From a virus: a stretch of 62,503 nucleotides of DNA. This document shows, piece by piece, positions 16,639 to 26,291 of this stretch (positions within the stretch are counted from its first letter, which is position 1; each line of letters starts with the position of its first letter). The notes under the pieces were generated by a model, which made no database searches, was not told the DNA's origin, and saw nothing but the letters and a program-made list of their open reading frames with translations. The position numbers and the translations under genes were made by a program. The stretch covers positions 1 to 62,503 of IMG/VR virus record IMGVR_UViG_3300047157_000129, one strand, 5' to 3'.

Positions 16639-17912
16639 TGCTGTATACAGCACAAGACGCTATGGAATATATGCTAGCGACTACCACTGGCGGTACTCAG
16701 GACTCTGAGCATCGTGCGTTGCGTGCTGCTATTGGCAATGGATACAGGGATGTTATTCAACACAAAGACTGGGCCTGCCACGATACGTCAGTAGATATAC
16801 CAGCGGTCAACTTCTTGCCGGATCCTATGAAGGTTCCCTCAGCGCCAGAGAACGTCAATGGACCTTACTCTCACAGGCTACCTGCGGATTGCAAGAACGT
16901 AGACGCAATGATAGCGCCTGACAGGACAACGCCGTGCTGCTATTGCACGTTGCAGGAATACGAAAGACTGCGTGCTTACGACACATCTCCGGGCTCTACC
17001 ATCTTCTGGACAGTAGTCCCTGACGACCAAAACCCAGCATTTAATCGTTTATTGATTGCCGGACGTGGGTTTTCTCTCTATGAGGGTGATACGTATACGT
17101 TGACTTATCGCAGTAAGCCGGAACCGCTGCGCTACTTTGGGTATGAAAAAGTATGCAGGAACTCAAGCTGGGCTGAAATACCAGTTGGCAAAGTTGTGCG
17201 CTATGGTACTGCAACAACGTATCCAGAAGGCCCGTACGGGATACACCCGTTTACAACTGAGATTATTAAACAGGGAACACTAGAAGCGCCTACTGGACCT
17301 GAGTACGACGGAAAGAAATACATCTTTACGGATCGCATGGATGTGACTGATTACATGTGGACAGCATGCTTGTCCGCAGCAGAAGTCTGGTACGCCCGAC
17401 TCACAGGAAAAAACGTCGAAGGCGCTCTCACTATATACAGCAGAGACATGCGCTTAGCTATGGAGCAAGATGGACTAGCGCCATTCTCAGGACGTCGCAC
17501 ACATGTTCTACGTTATCCAGAGAACATGGAGATGCCATATGCTTCTACTGGAACTGCTCGTTCTTTGGGTTATTATTCGCCTGAGGCGCAAGACACAGGA
17601 ACAAACATCAACCCAACAGCAGGAACACCAAACGACACGTACATGACATCGGATAAGCCTCATTCTATCGGTTACGCTGGTCCTCCAAAGGAAACTACAT
17701 ACAAGGTGGTAAATGGCGTCAAGTACAATCAAACAGCAGAAGTTGATGGTAAAACAGTTGGCGCAGACAAAGCGACGTTTGTTGATCCAACCGGCACGCC
17801 CGATCAGCTACGAAAACTTGCACCGGGATCATTCAAAATAGACAAGCGTGGCGACAAGTGGGTGCTACAGGATGGCGACCCGACCGATCCAAGTTCTTGG
17901 AAAAAGGAGTAG
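16638..17912 (+). CDS. putative head-tail adaptor (tail tubular A-like), 424 aa
   Basis: The N-terminal segment (AIGNGYRDVIQHKDWACHD near residues 31-49) has the A..xAYRxxxxxxDW pattern of podovirus adaptor or tail tubular A proteins, which bind below the portal. The rest is beta-rich with a Pro/Gly-rich C-terminal third. It sits ahead of a nozzle-like gene, as A and B proteins do in T7-like phages. The assignment is moderate: no decisive motif, and it is longer than the T7 protein. Confidence 0.5.
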   Translation: MLYTAQDAMEYMLATTTGGTQDSEHRALRAAIGNGYRDVIQHKDWACHDTSVDIPAVNFLPDPMKVPSAPENVNGPYSHRLPADCKNVDAMIAPDRTTPCCYCTLQEYERLRAYDTSPGSTIFWTVVPDDQNPAFNRLLIAGRGFSLYEGDTYTLTYRSKPEPLRYFGYEKVCRNSSWAEIPVGKVVRYGTATTYPEGPYGIHPFTTEIIKQGTLEAPTGPEYDGKKYIFTDRMDVTDYMWTACLSAAEVWYARLTGKNVEGALTIYSRDMRLAMEQDGLAPFSGRRTHVLRYPENMEMPYASTGTARSLGYYSPEAQDTGTNINPTAGTPNDTYMTSDKPHSIGYAGPPKETTYKVVNGVKYNQTAEVDGKTVGADKATFVDPTGTPDQLRKLAPGSFKIDKRGDKWVLQDGDPTDPSSWKKE

Positions 17913-17922
17913 GTGGTGAGTG

Positions 17923-18465
17923 ATGCAAAGAAACCAGCAATGGAAGGGTTTAGTCAGCAAAGCAAGTCCTTACCTCTTAGAAGCAGGCGCAACACAAGAG
18001 CAAGTAAACCTGCACAACAAAACACCCGGACAGCTGGAAGTTCGGGAGGGCATGTCTGCGGTGACTTTTACGCAGGAAATGACTCATTCAGTGCTGGATC
18101 TCGCCTCGTACCGGACGATCAATCAACATACCCTTCTTTTGCTGAATACATCTGGAGATTTGATTGCATCGACACAGCCACAGATCCAGCAATCAACCAA
18201 GATTGGTTACGAGCCGCCCTGCTCGACGTCGGATGGACAGACGACAACTAACTATCTTTGGCAGTATGCGTCAGATGGTGGTGTCACCAAAGACCTTATC
18301 TATATCTGGTATGGTGGGGTTCCTGTGCAAGATAGTTGGGAATACAAAGTTAGCGCTGGAGATGTGGATGGAACTGGAGCTATTGGTCCAAGCGCAGATG
18401 CTGGTGGCGCTACAATAACTGAACTTGAAGGCATTGATCCTGACTCAATGACACCGTACGAATGA
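17923..18465 (+). CDS. hypothetical tail-associated protein, 180 aa
   Basis: The start is ATG 17923, preceded by GGAG and AGGTGG within 20 bases. GTG 17920 is also possible. The segment KGLVSKASPYLLEAGATQEQ, then VNLHNKTPGQLEVREGM resembles the opening of tail nozzle (tubular B-like) proteins. The gene may therefore encode the N-terminal portion of a nozzle protein split from the 1053-aa product. Its stop overlaps the next ATG (ATGA), giving coupled translation. Confidence 0.6.
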   Translation: MQRNQQWKGLVSKASPYLLEAGATQEQVNLHNKTPGQLEVREGMSAVTFTQEMTHSVLDLASYRTINQHTLLLLNTSGDLIASTQPQIQQSTKIGYEPPCSTSDGQTTTNYLWQYASDGGVTKDLIYIWYGGVPVQDSWEYKVSAGDVDGTGAIGPSADAGGATITELEGIDPDSMTPYE

Positions 18466-21400
18466 GCACAATAGACACACGATTCTCTGTTACGCATCCC
18501 ATCTGTGCTGCTGAAGGCAGGTACGGAGATGTATACATCACTCAAGGAGATGTTCGCCCTTCAAGATGGACAGGTGATCCAGAGAAGCCCTGCACTGATG
18601 CTGGAATTGATGCGCCTGAGAATGCGCCAGAGCTGACGTTGGACTCAGAGCCTGCATTCTATGTTGCTAGGACTGACGTTCAGAAGCCGGGAGCCGTGTA
18701 CTACGCGCCTCCAGAGATCACGTACAGCTTTGAGAACAGGAAGATTGTTGCTGAAGACGGTACTGTTACAGAAGTACCTGTCAACGAAAACTTTCGTGAG
18801 GCTAAGGCTAAAGCATACCTTGAGCAAGCTGCACTAAATGAGGTCGAGCAAATTGAAGAAGGTAAGTACTATCCAACTCCTCCAACAATTTCTCTGTCGG
18901 AAACGCATGGCAAAGGCGCCGAGCTAGAAGCCATATTGGACTGCGAACCTAATTTTATTGAAGATGAAAACAATTCCTCAATAGACGGAATTACTTTTTA
19001 CGCCTTGAAGGGGAATGGTCCTCCGTGGGAGGATGAGCAAGGCGTGGCGCTACCTAATGAGGCTGAACCTACTCAGTATCCTATTTTCCCATACGTTATT
19101 ATTCCTGTTGAGCGAAATGGGTTCGGCACCTTCGATGCTCCATACAGAGAATTTAATCTTAATAACGGCGAAGGAGACAACTGCTGTCCTGATCGCTGGT
19201 TTTATAACATGTCCGGCACCTACGAAGTGCGAGGGCTGTCTGAAGATTCGCAAGGTACTGGCGCACAAGTGCAGGTAGTTGGCTCCGGGTTTAACGTTAC
19301 GTGTAACAGTTATGGTGAAGGTCGGTTTGACTGTGAGGTTGTCGACCAAGCGCCCATTGGTGTGCAGAGCCTAACTCCATACACGTTTGGTTCGGGGTAT
19401 AGCGAGGACGACAAACCATTTATACGAATCTTTCCGTTTAAGACGTATGACTTTGAATCAACCTCAATGATTAGCTGTCCGGGTGCGGCTGGAAGTTCAC
19501 AAGAGGATCGATGCAATTTTAAGTCTATCGTGTTTCAAGGGTATGTCGGGAATCAGGCAGCTAATCCAAACGGCGTTGGCTGTGAATTAAAATCAATCAA
19601 AGTTGTTAATGGTGGCTCAGGATATCTAGTTGCTCCTGAGCTAAAAATAATTTCTGAAACAGGCTTTGGTGCATACGCTACATGCACAGTGAAAGACGGC
19701 AAGATTGACACGGTTACGATTGAGAACAAAGGCGGTGGTTACAAGTCTCCTCCAAGAATCGAAATTGTAGCTGGTGGTGCAGAAGCCTTTGGCGTTGCTC
19801 GTCCCCATCTTCGTGGCGAATATCAATGTTATTACAGGTATACAGATGACACGCCAGAAGATCGTGGCGGACCAGTACCCAGCAATCTGTCTCCTGTATT
19901 GGAGCTTGACGCTGGCGAGTACGCTACCAGCTGCACATGGAAGATCGAACCGTCTCTTCAGACAGATCGTGTAACTCATGTGGAGTTATGGCGCAGCACC
20001 AGCGGACAAGCAACCACTATGTACCGAGTGGCTCGCATACCCATAGATGAATTCCCAGAAGACGGATACCTAGACGATTTTACCGATGCAGAGCTGCGAG
20101 ACCCAGATCGTCTGCAAGGTGATTACGAGATATACTCCGCGATGCCTATCCTCCTGCCAAACGGAGAGATTAACGCAATGCGTTTTGTACCACCTCCGGA
20201 GGACAAGAGAGCAGTCGTTAAATTCCAAGACCGAATGTGGTATGGGATTGGTGGAGAACTTGAAAATGCAATTTACTACTCAGAGACAGACGAACCTGAG
20301 TCAGTGCCAGAAGAGAATGAAGTTATTATTCAGCAGAACGACAGGGATGCAGACGCGCTGCATGCCATGATTCCGTTTGGTCCGACGCTATTCTTAGCGC
20401 AGGAACGGCACCTGTTTTCATTGAACTTCTCAAAGATACCACTCCTTGATGGACAGATTTCGCCCGTTGCGTTTAGGGGATGCATTAACCAACGGTGCTG
20501 GGTAATCCATGAAGGATATACCTATGTAGCAGATCACTACGGCATATATCGTCTTGGCATGAATGGCGCTGTTGAGCCCATATCGGATGCTGTATTTGAT
20601 GAGTTTGAATTCAACATTGACTGGCGATACTCCAAGTGGAACTTTATGTCAGTTGATTTTGAATCTAAAACACTGAGGCTATTTGTTGTTCACAAAGAAG
20701 ACCTTCAGCCTGATTATGACGTGCATTCAGATATTAACGGAGAGGTATATCCAACACGAGCCTTATGCTATGACATCTTTACAAAGAGCTTCTGGTGGGA
20801 AAAGTATCCAACGCCTATAGCCTCTGCGACACAGACAAACGTAGAAAACGAAGACTACAAGACTTTGTACGGAGGGGCTTCAGGCGTTTACGCAATAGAC
20901 GAAGGCAATGTAGACATGGCTCGTGGCGCTATCATGACAGCCACAGTTACCAACAGAGGTTCAGGTTATGTTGTTCCTCCGAAAGTTCAAACATCTAGCG
21001 GGTTTGGCGGCAAGCTACAAGCGGTTATAGACGAAGAAGGAAAACTGAACTCTATTTGGATCTTGGATCCGGGATACGGTCATGCGCCGGGACCGTTGCT
21101 AGTTGAGCCTTCTCCGACTGGGGACAATGCAGAAGGAATAATAACTGCGTCTCCACTCGACGAAGATACAGCCATATGGCCGACTTTCCATTTCAAGACT
21201 GGTAATGTAGAGTTCCCGACAGATGAAACAGACTCAAAGTCTGGCGCTGAGCAACGCCGTGATATTAAGCTAAATTATCAACCAACTGAAGGAATCACAG
21301 TTGACGATCAGTGGCGTGGCAATGAGCTGTCTGTTCGATTTTACTACAATGATTCTGCATACCCAAGATACAACGTAAGCACTCGTGATCGCGGAATTGG

Positions 21401-21623
21401 TTTTGTAGACTCTACCGTAGACCCTGCTAGTCGTTTAGACATTGCTTACATGACTCATGAGTACGGCGCCGACAATGGAGTTGCTCGCGCCATACACACA
21501 GGCAAAACACTTGAAGACATACGGTCAAATGATCGACATGTCGCTGTTGAGATATGTGGCCCTCGACGCAATGGTGAACCCGTTGTGTTGTACACTCTTG
21601 ATGTGTTCGGGGGAGGCTCATGA
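18462..21623 (+). CDS. large tail protein, nozzle-like, 1053 aa
   Basis: A beta-rich virion protein. Residues about 577-770 (VVKFQDRMWYGIGG, YYSETDEPESVP, YVADHYGIYRLGMNG) resemble the propeller-type body of podovirus tail nozzle proteins. Several copies of a roughly 60-residue unit built on NGGSGY...PP...G.GA.A...DG....V.I...G.GY (near residues 380-440 and 825-890) are inserted, a repeat seen in phage baseplate and tail proteins. It is coupled to genes on both sides by ATGA overlaps. A tail-tip or nozzle role is inferred. Confidence 0.65.
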   Translation: MSTIDTRFSVTHPICAAEGRYGDVYITQGDVRPSRWTGDPEKPCTDAGIDAPENAPELTLDSEPAFYVARTDVQKPGAVYYAPPEITYSFENRKIVAEDGTVTEVPVNENFREAKAKAYLEQAALNEVEQIEEGKYYPTPPTISLSETHGKGAELEAILDCEPNFIEDENNSSIDGITFYALKGNGPPWEDEQGVALPNEAEPTQYPIFPYVIIPVERNGFGTFDAPYREFNLNNGEGDNCCPDRWFYNMSGTYEVRGLSEDSQGTGAQVQVVGSGFNVTCNSYGEGRFDCEVVDQAPIGVQSLTPYTFGSGYSEDDKPFIRIFPFKTYDFESTSMISCPGAAGSSQEDRCNFKSIVFQGYVGNQAANPNGVGCELKSIKVVNGGSGYLVAPELKIISETGFGAYATCTVKDGKIDTVTIENKGGGYKSPPRIEIVAGGAEAFGVARPHLRGEYQCYYRYTDDTPEDRGGPVPSNLSPVLELDAGEYATSCTWKIEPSLQTDRVTHVELWRSTSGQATTMYRVARIPIDEFPEDGYLDDFTDAELRDPDRLQGDYEIYSAMPILLPNGEINAMRFVPPPEDKRAVVKFQDRMWYGIGGELENAIYYSETDEPESVPEENEVIIQQNDRDADALHAMIPFGPTLFLAQERHLFSLNFSKIPLLDGQISPVAFRGCINQRCWVIHEGYTYVADHYGIYRLGMNGAVEPISDAVFDEFEFNIDWRYSKWNFMSVDFESKTLRLFVVHKEDLQPDYDVHSDINGEVYPTRALCYDIFTKSFWWEKYPTPIASATQTNVENEDYKTLYGGASGVYAIDEGNVDMARGAIMTATVTNRGSGYVVPPKVQTSSGFGGKLQAVIDEEGKLNSIWILDPGYGHAPGPLLVEPSPTGDNAEGIITASPLDEDTAIWPTFHFKTGNVEFPTDETDSKSGAEQRRDIKLNYQPTEGITVDDQWRGNELSVRFYYNDSAYPRYNVSTRDRGIGFVDSTVDPASRLDIAYMTHEYGADNGVARAIHTGKTLEDIRSNDRHVAVEICGPRRNGEPVVLYTLDVFGGGS

Positions 21624-22375
21624 GTTTTCAGTTGCAGTTTGGTTCACTGGCTAAGGAACTACAGAAGGCTGGACTGCCGCAGGATGCCGCTGTGCGCATA
21701 GCGCGGATCTTAGGAAACTCTGGTGGGCCTATGCGTCGGGGGCCAGAAACAACAGATACTACTAATCCTGCTATGTCTCAGGTGTCTGCCGGTAACAGGA
21801 AGCACTGGCTTACAAACACAGACTTCAAGGAAGGAGATCTTGATTATCGTCCACAGAGAAAAAATCAATCTGAGAACAAGTCGCGTCCGACGCAGGCAAG
21901 CGCCGTCCAAAGCACCAAGACGCCACAGGCTACAGACAAACCCTTTGATGTCAGTGGAGGAAAATACACCAACACATCTGCTGAAGGAGACGGAACTTCA
22001 GTCGGACTTAACGTCAAGGGGACAGGACAGTTCATTACCCAAGACGGTGAAGCCAACGCACTTCTTGGAGTTAAAATCAGGGCTGATTGTGATCCCGGAG
22101 TCAATGGGCTTATCCGATTCTGGGAAGAACCTAGAGGCGAAGAGTTCCTCTTACGGTTCCAATTAGACGAAGACGTGCTAAACGATCTTATTGAGTCTAA
22201 AGTTAATGCTATACTTGCTGGTCGTCCTCCCGGAGGTGGCCCAAGTGTTCTTGATGCTATTGTTGGTGTGTCATTAACAGCGGAGTGCTTGTTGTTTACA
22301 AGGCTGCGCGGAGAACCAATTTGCATCCCACTTACGGCTTGCACCGGAGAAGGTGAAGAAGGCAATCCTAACTAG
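21620..22375 (+). CDS. hypothetical virion protein, 251 aa
   Basis: The N-terminal 100 residues are polar and disordered-looking. Residues about 115-240 form a beta-rich domain with GLNVKGTGQFI and IPLTACTGEGEEG. I recognise no family. It is translationally coupled to the nozzle-like gene (ATGA) and followed after 8 bases by the cysteine-rich protein. It belongs to the tail gene block. Confidence 0.72.
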   Translation: MSFQLQFGSLAKELQKAGLPQDAAVRIARILGNSGGPMRRGPETTDTTNPAMSQVSAGNRKHWLTNTDFKEGDLDYRPQRKNQSENKSRPTQASAVQSTKTPQATDKPFDVSGGKYTNTSAEGDGTSVGLNVKGTGQFITQDGEANALLGVKIRADCDPGVNGLIRFWEEPRGEEFLLRFQLDEDVLNDLIESKVNAILAGRPPGGGPSVLDAIVGVSLTAECLLFTRLRGEPICIPLTACTGEGEEGNPN

Positions 22376-22383
22376 GTATTGAA

Positions 22384-24333
22384 ATGTCCCTAAGCACACT
22401 AGCAGGAGGCCTGCTCACGGAAGCTGGTGCTCTTGTATTAAACTGCTGCTGTATTGTTTTAGACATTGTGTGCGACAGAAAGCCGTGTCTTCGTGACACA
22501 GATTGCAAGTACTTCCCTGATTGCATTTGTATTAACGGTCGATGTGAGGACGCCGTACGCGAGGAGTGTCCTCCGGGTTACACGGAGATTCCATTAGATG
22601 ATGGCAGCGGATTGGTGCGATGTGTGCCAAACTGCACCGGAGACCCTTGCCAACAGACTGCGGATTGTGCTGAGGGTTGCGTTTGCGTTGATGGCAAATG
22701 CGTTCCATCTAGCGATGCGTTCTTTTGTGTTGATGGTGAGTGCCAGCGTGGTGGGGATTTAGTGTACGACCCTGCTGATCCTGATCGCCCGAAGGGTCCA
22801 TATAACACATACAGTGCTTGTTGCATGTCCACAGACGAAGATGGCAATATGTGCGGATGTGGCTTTGCCTGTCTTGAGAGTTGCCAGTGCATTCCTTCTG
22901 AGGAGCAAGTGGATTACGAAAGCTATCAGGAGTGTCGTGCTCAGTGCTGTGATCCTGATGACGGTGGGCGTTGTTGTTACAACGAAGTGATTAAGAATGC
23001 TGCCGGTGATCTTCTGTCTGTTACATGGTATGACTGCGTAAACAGCCTGAACGAAGACTGCGAAGATGGTCCTATTGAACCTACAGCTGGAGGTGGAACT
23101 CGTCAGATTACTTCTAGGTTTACGAAAGGCGTTGATTGCGACGAAGGCGGCCCTCCTGACCCAAATCTCCCGTGGGGCGAAGGTTGTCCGATACCGGAAT
23201 ATGGTGCTTGCTGTATCTTGGATGGGAATGATGTAATTGAGTGCATAGAGGAAACAAAAGTTGTCTGCGACGACATGCCAAATCGTCCCGGAGATTTTCC
23301 TCAGTATCCTCCGGGATTTACTACAGATTCAAAATCATCCAGATGGTCAGATTGCACAACACACCGTGATTCAACCGTCCTTGAAGATTTTGCATGCGAT
23401 GACTGTAATGGCAAGAAGGACTGTGCATGCGAATCAGACGAGCGATGCGACAACAATTTGAGTGGTTGCACGTCATGCTACGACAATGATCCTTCAAAGC
23501 GTTGGCGACAATGGTTCGTGCTCAGGCGGGAGTCGATAGGCAGATTGGTGACGTTTCTAAAGGTGAAACGGTTACATTTCTACATTCGTAATTGCACAAC
23601 AGATGCAGCTGGCAATCAAGCTCCGGTTACTGACCGAAAGGCTAAAATTTTTATTACTGGCAGCTGTGGAGAAAGTCAACAGAAAGAGATTGAAGATCAA
23701 GGCCAGTTCCCTGTAGATTACAGCGGCACGTTGTACGTGACAGGAGTTCAGGGGATACCAGAAGTTCAAGTTTGCATTACTCTAGAACGAGATGTTTCTA
23801 CCAATCAAGATTGTGACGCCTGTTTTCCTCCTGACGAGGACTTTTCCAGTGATAACAACGGTGAAGTCATATGGGAAAGCTCTGCTGTCCCAGTGATATA
23901 TGTCCCTCAAGAATGGGAGTGGGAGGATGGTTATCCTCAGTGCTTTACTGGTGGAGTGACCGTGATACGTTTTGAGAGGCGATGGACGGACAATTTAAGA
24001 GGCCAGTTCACTCGTCAGTGGGACACTCATTTTTTTACGTGCGACAATGGTTCCATGACGGACGTCACCCAGTTTGTCATTCGTGGAGGGTCTATGACCT
24101 TTGCATTAAACTGTAATAATGGGGCTCAACAACTCCCGGTTGCCGTTGGTCTTACCAACCTAAAAGGCGAGTATAGTTGGGATGCACAGCTTTGCGTCAC
24201 GGAGAATACGTGGGACGCCTACGGAATGCGTCCGGGCTTACAAGGTCCGCCACCAGAATACGATATTTGCGGTAGATTTCAGTGTCCAGAAACTGGATGC
24301 GAGCCGGATACGCGGAACAACCCACTTCCGTGA
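22384..24333 (+). CDS. cysteine-rich virion protein, 649 aa
   Basis: By hand count there are about 59 cysteines, two thirds of them in the first 375 residues. The repeated pattern CxxDxDCxxxxxCxCxxGxC occurs near residues 36-57 and again near 84-107, like small disulfide-rich (EGF or TIL type) modules. The C-terminal 250 residues are beta-rich with few cysteines. An N-terminal hydrophobic stretch (LAGGLLTEAGALVLNCCCIV) may be a membrane or secretion segment. It ends the tail block, before the extended -10 at 24331. Disulfide-stabilised surface protein is an inference. A metal-binding protein is the alternative. Confidence 0.72.
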   Translation: MSLSTLAGGLLTEAGALVLNCCCIVLDIVCDRKPCLRDTDCKYFPDCICINGRCEDAVREECPPGYTEIPLDDGSGLVRCVPNCTGDPCQQTADCAEGCVCVDGKCVPSSDAFFCVDGECQRGGDLVYDPADPDRPKGPYNTYSACCMSTDEDGNMCGCGFACLESCQCIPSEEQVDYESYQECRAQCCDPDDGGRCCYNEVIKNAAGDLLSVTWYDCVNSLNEDCEDGPIEPTAGGGTRQITSRFTKGVDCDEGGPPDPNLPWGEGCPIPEYGACCILDGNDVIECIEETKVVCDDMPNRPGDFPQYPPGFTTDSKSSRWSDCTTHRDSTVLEDFACDDCNGKKDCACESDERCDNNLSGCTSCYDNDPSKRWRQWFVLRRESIGRLVTFLKVKRLHFYIRNCTTDAAGNQAPVTDRKAKIFITGSCGESQQKEIEDQGQFPVDYSGTLYVTGVQGIPEVQVCITLERDVSTNQDCDACFPPDEDFSSDNNGEVIWESSAVPVIYVPQEWEWEDGYPQCFTGGVTVIRFERRWTDNLRGQFTRQWDTHFFTCDNGSMTDVTQFVIRGGSMTFALNCNNGAQQLPVAVGLTNLKGEYSWDAQLCVTENTWDAYGMRPGLQGPPPEYDICGRFQCPETGCEPDTRNNPLP

Positions 24334-24339
24334 TATACT
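24331..24339 (+). promoter_or_regulatory. extended -10 promoter (TGaTATACT)
   Basis: TGATATACT, an extended -10 element, overlaps the end of the cysteine-rich gene 22 bases before the ATG at 24361. A strong AGGAGGT ribosome site lies between. No clear -35 box is needed for this class. It would start transcription of the small-protein and giant-protein block. Confidence 0.5.
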
Positions 24340-24360
24340 GTCTGAACAGGAGGTATCCCC

Positions 24361-24783
24361 ATGATAATGTGCGACAAAGTGTTCTTGGAAGAACGGTGCA
24401 AACAGCGTGGATATACGTTTGAGGAAGTGGAGCCTTGTATTGTAAAGCGTGAAGGAGACACGCTTTGGGTAGATGAGCACCACGAGAAGTATCCTCACGG
24501 CAAGTCCCCAGTAAAGACAAAGGCTAAAGGTGGTCCCGGCACAGAACTCCACAAGCTGCTCGGAAAACTCGGACTTTCGCCTGTAGAGGGCTGTAAATGC
24601 AAGGGACGCGCTCGAAAGATGGATGAATGGGGTCCGGACATCTGCGAAGACAGAATCAATGAAATAGTCGGCTGGATGGAAGAAGAAGCCAGAAAGCGAA
24701 AAAAGTGGTTTGTTCGCTGGCCTGCCAAGACTGTAGTGCTGTTAGCCATTAAGAAAGCCCGTAAAGCCCAAAAACTGGCCTAA
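24361..24783 (+). CDS. conserved cysteine-motif phage/bacterial domain protein, 140 aa
   Basis: The central part (PGTELHKLLGKLGL, then GCKCKGRARKMDEWG, ICEDRINEIVGWMEEEA, residues about 59-117) is a compact domain with CxC and a later cysteine, which I recall from many uncharacterised proteins in environmental phages and Planctomycetota. Its biochemical role is unknown to me. The C-terminus is basic. A strong AGGAGGT five bases upstream fixes the start. Confidence 0.7.
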   Translation: MIMCDKVFLEERCKQRGYTFEEVEPCIVKREGDTLWVDEHHEKYPHGKSPVKTKAKGGPGTELHKLLGKLGLSPVEGCKCKGRARKMDEWGPDICEDRINEIVGWMEEEARKRKKWFVRWPAKTVVLLAIKKARKAQKLA

Positions 24784-24785
24784 TC

Positions 24786-24804
24786 AGACATAAATCCCAT
24801 GAGG
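24786..24804 (+). repeat. conserved 19-bp leader motif, copy 2
   Basis: AGACATAAATCCCATGAGG, 18 of 19 identical to 9421-9439 and, like it, a few bases before a gene start (24812). It contains the GAGG ribosome site. Confidence 0.5.
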
Positions 24805-24811
24805 TGCTTCT

Positions 24812-24979
24812 ATGGCTAAAAAATCACAAAGCGGTCGTTCTGCGGTTATTCGAGAGCTTTTGGCTAATCAGGAGCCAACGGTATCTGAACCCACGCATAC
24901 ATCTAAGAAAACTGCACCTCATCCACATACACAAAAATACGAAGGACTTAAACCATGTCAGAACAAGCCGGCGTCGTAA
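24812..24979 (+). CDS. small hypothetical protein, 55 aa
   Basis: The ATG follows the conserved leader motif with GAGG. The product is basic and polar, with repeated His-Thr/Pro pairs (THTSKKTAPHPHTQK). Its last 25 bases overlap the next gene in another frame. No family is recognised. It is the first of a run of small hydrophilic proteins leading to the giant internal proteins. Confidence 0.6.
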   Translation: MAKKSQSGRSAVIRELLANQEPTVSEPTHTSKKTAPHPHTQKYEGLKPCQNKPAS

Positions 24980-25287
24980 TTAAAAAAGGAGGCGGTGGTG
25001 GCGGAAGCGTCAGTAATAGCATTACTTATGACAACAGCGCCATACATGAGGCTCGTAAGTCAAAATCTGCTGCCAACCAAATGCAAGGCAAGGCTTGGAA
25101 GGCAGCCTACGACGGTGACATAAGCACATCTATGGACACTGCGCAGTCTATTCGCAGCCTTCAGCAGCAGGCAAAAGACGCACATAACACTGGCTCTCTT
25201 GTTGCGTCAAAACGAAGCAGCGCAACAGCGCCTACAAAAGGCACACAAACTTACAGTTATGACAATCGACCAACAAAGGAGAAATAA
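24955..25287 (+). CDS. hypothetical small virion-region protein, 110 aa
   Basis: Polar, Ser/Gly/Ala/Lys-rich, with a GGGGGG run at residues 12-17 and no hydrophobic segment. It overlaps its neighbours on both sides (TAATG with the next gene). The composition resembles small internal or scaffold-like virion proteins. Nothing more specific can be said. Confidence 0.68.
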   Translation: MSEQAGVVIKKGGGGGGSVSNSITYDNSAIHEARKSKSAANQMQGKAWKAAYDGDISTSMDTAQSIRSLQQQAKDAHNTGSLVASKRSSATAPTKGTQTYSYDNRPTKEK

Positions 25288-25430
25288 TGTACGGGAATAT
25301 CCTGTCACAAGAACAGCAACGCAAAAACTCTGCAACTTCAGCAGATAACGCAAACAAGGCAACAAAAACAAAAGGCTTGCTGGCGATGCTAGCTGGCGAT
25401 AAAAAAGGCATGAAGGATTCATACAAATAA
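25287..25430 (+). CDS. small hypothetical protein, 47 aa
   Basis: ATG 25287 overlaps the upstream TAA (TAATG) after an AAGGAG ribosome site. The product is polar, with a short hydrophobic stretch LLAMLAG. It ends in TAA 25428-25430, which again overlaps the next ATG. The chain of TAATG junctions supports it as a real coupled gene. Confidence 0.65.
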   Translation: MYGNILSQEQQRKNSATSADNANKATKTKGLLAMLAGDKKGMKDSYK

Positions 25431-25789
25431 TGAGTTACAACGCCGTTGGTTTTAATCCGGGTCGAAGTGTTCTTTCTGCTTTGCCGGCTGGCAGTCCTAG
25501 TCGCGGTAAGGCTCAAGGAGCTATGTCACAGCTTAAGCTTGAGTCTGCGAAAGCTAACCAGCAAGCTGCCGTGACGGACATGAAGAATGAAGCCGCGCAG
25601 CGTCAGGCTCATGCTGGCAATCGCGCTAAGCAGCAGCAGAACGCTGTACAGATCGAAGGCGCTAAAAACTCAAACGCTATAGCTGGTGAAAAAGGTCGCG
25701 CTGATCAAAAGAACTCATGGGCAGCGCACCATCAAGGAAAGAAAAATCAAAAAATGGGGCAAGTCCTAGACGGCTTGATTAAATCCTAA
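25430..25789 (+). CDS. hypothetical helical protein, 119 aa
   Basis: Ala/Gln/Lys-rich and probably one long amphipathic helix (residues 30-100), like internal virion or core proteins. It is linked by TAATG overlaps on both sides. No family is recognised. Confidence 0.72.
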   Translation: MSYNAVGFNPGRSVLSALPAGSPSRGKAQGAMSQLKLESAKANQQAAVTDMKNEAAQRQAHAGNRAKQQQNAVQIEGAKNSNAIAGEKGRADQKNSWAAHHQGKKNQKMGQVLDGLIKS

Positions 25790-26289
25790 TGGCACTCGGA
25801 ATTGACAACAAACTAAAAAGCAGCATGACTCCTTCGCTGAGTCCGAAAGCGCCGTCGTATCCACAAATAGGCGATCGTACCGTTAGTAATGCAAACAACA
25901 ACATTATGGCGGGTGCTGCTGGAAACAACCGCATGGCTCAGCAGGCTATGGCAGGACGTGGAATGTCGTCTGGTAAAGGCCAAGACTTTCGCGCTAATGT
26001 AGCGCAGGATGATGCCACGATAAAAGCAGCTGTTGGCGCAGCCAAGAACACGATGGATGTATCGTCTGCGAACAACGCAGCGCGTCAACAGTCTGAACAA
26101 ATACGGAAGATGGAAGATATCAGTACTCAGGGAATCCTTAATGGTCTAGCTGGGTCTCAAGCAATGAACTCTCTCAACCGTCAAGGAGCAATGACTGCTT
26201 TGAATAATTCAAACAACATGGCGTTTGTTCAAAGGCAACAAAACAAGTTTGATGCACAACCACAGATTCTCCAATACCTATTGAGTTAA
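25789..26289 (+). CDS. putative small internal virion protein, 166 aa
   Basis: Ala/Asn/Gln/Met-rich, helical, with runs such as AANNNIMAGAAGNN-type sequence in the middle. Small proteins of this kind precede the large ejection proteins in many podoviruses (compare T7 gp14), which is the basis for the call. It overlaps the upstream stop (TAATG). Confidence 0.5.
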   Translation: MALGIDNKLKSSMTPSLSPKAPSYPQIGDRTVSNANNNIMAGAAGNNRMAQQAMAGRGMSSGKGQDFRANVAQDDATIKAAVGAAKNTMDVSSANNAARQQSEQIRKMEDISTQGILNGLAGSQAMNSLNRQGAMTALNNSNNMAFVQRQQNKFDAQPQILQYLLS

Positions 26290-26291
26290 CT

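Noticed and set aside
17913-18251. Alternative frame of 112 aa
   Set aside because: It overlaps the better-supported 17923-18465 gene, lacks coupling to the next gene, and is composed of Ser/Arg-rich noise.
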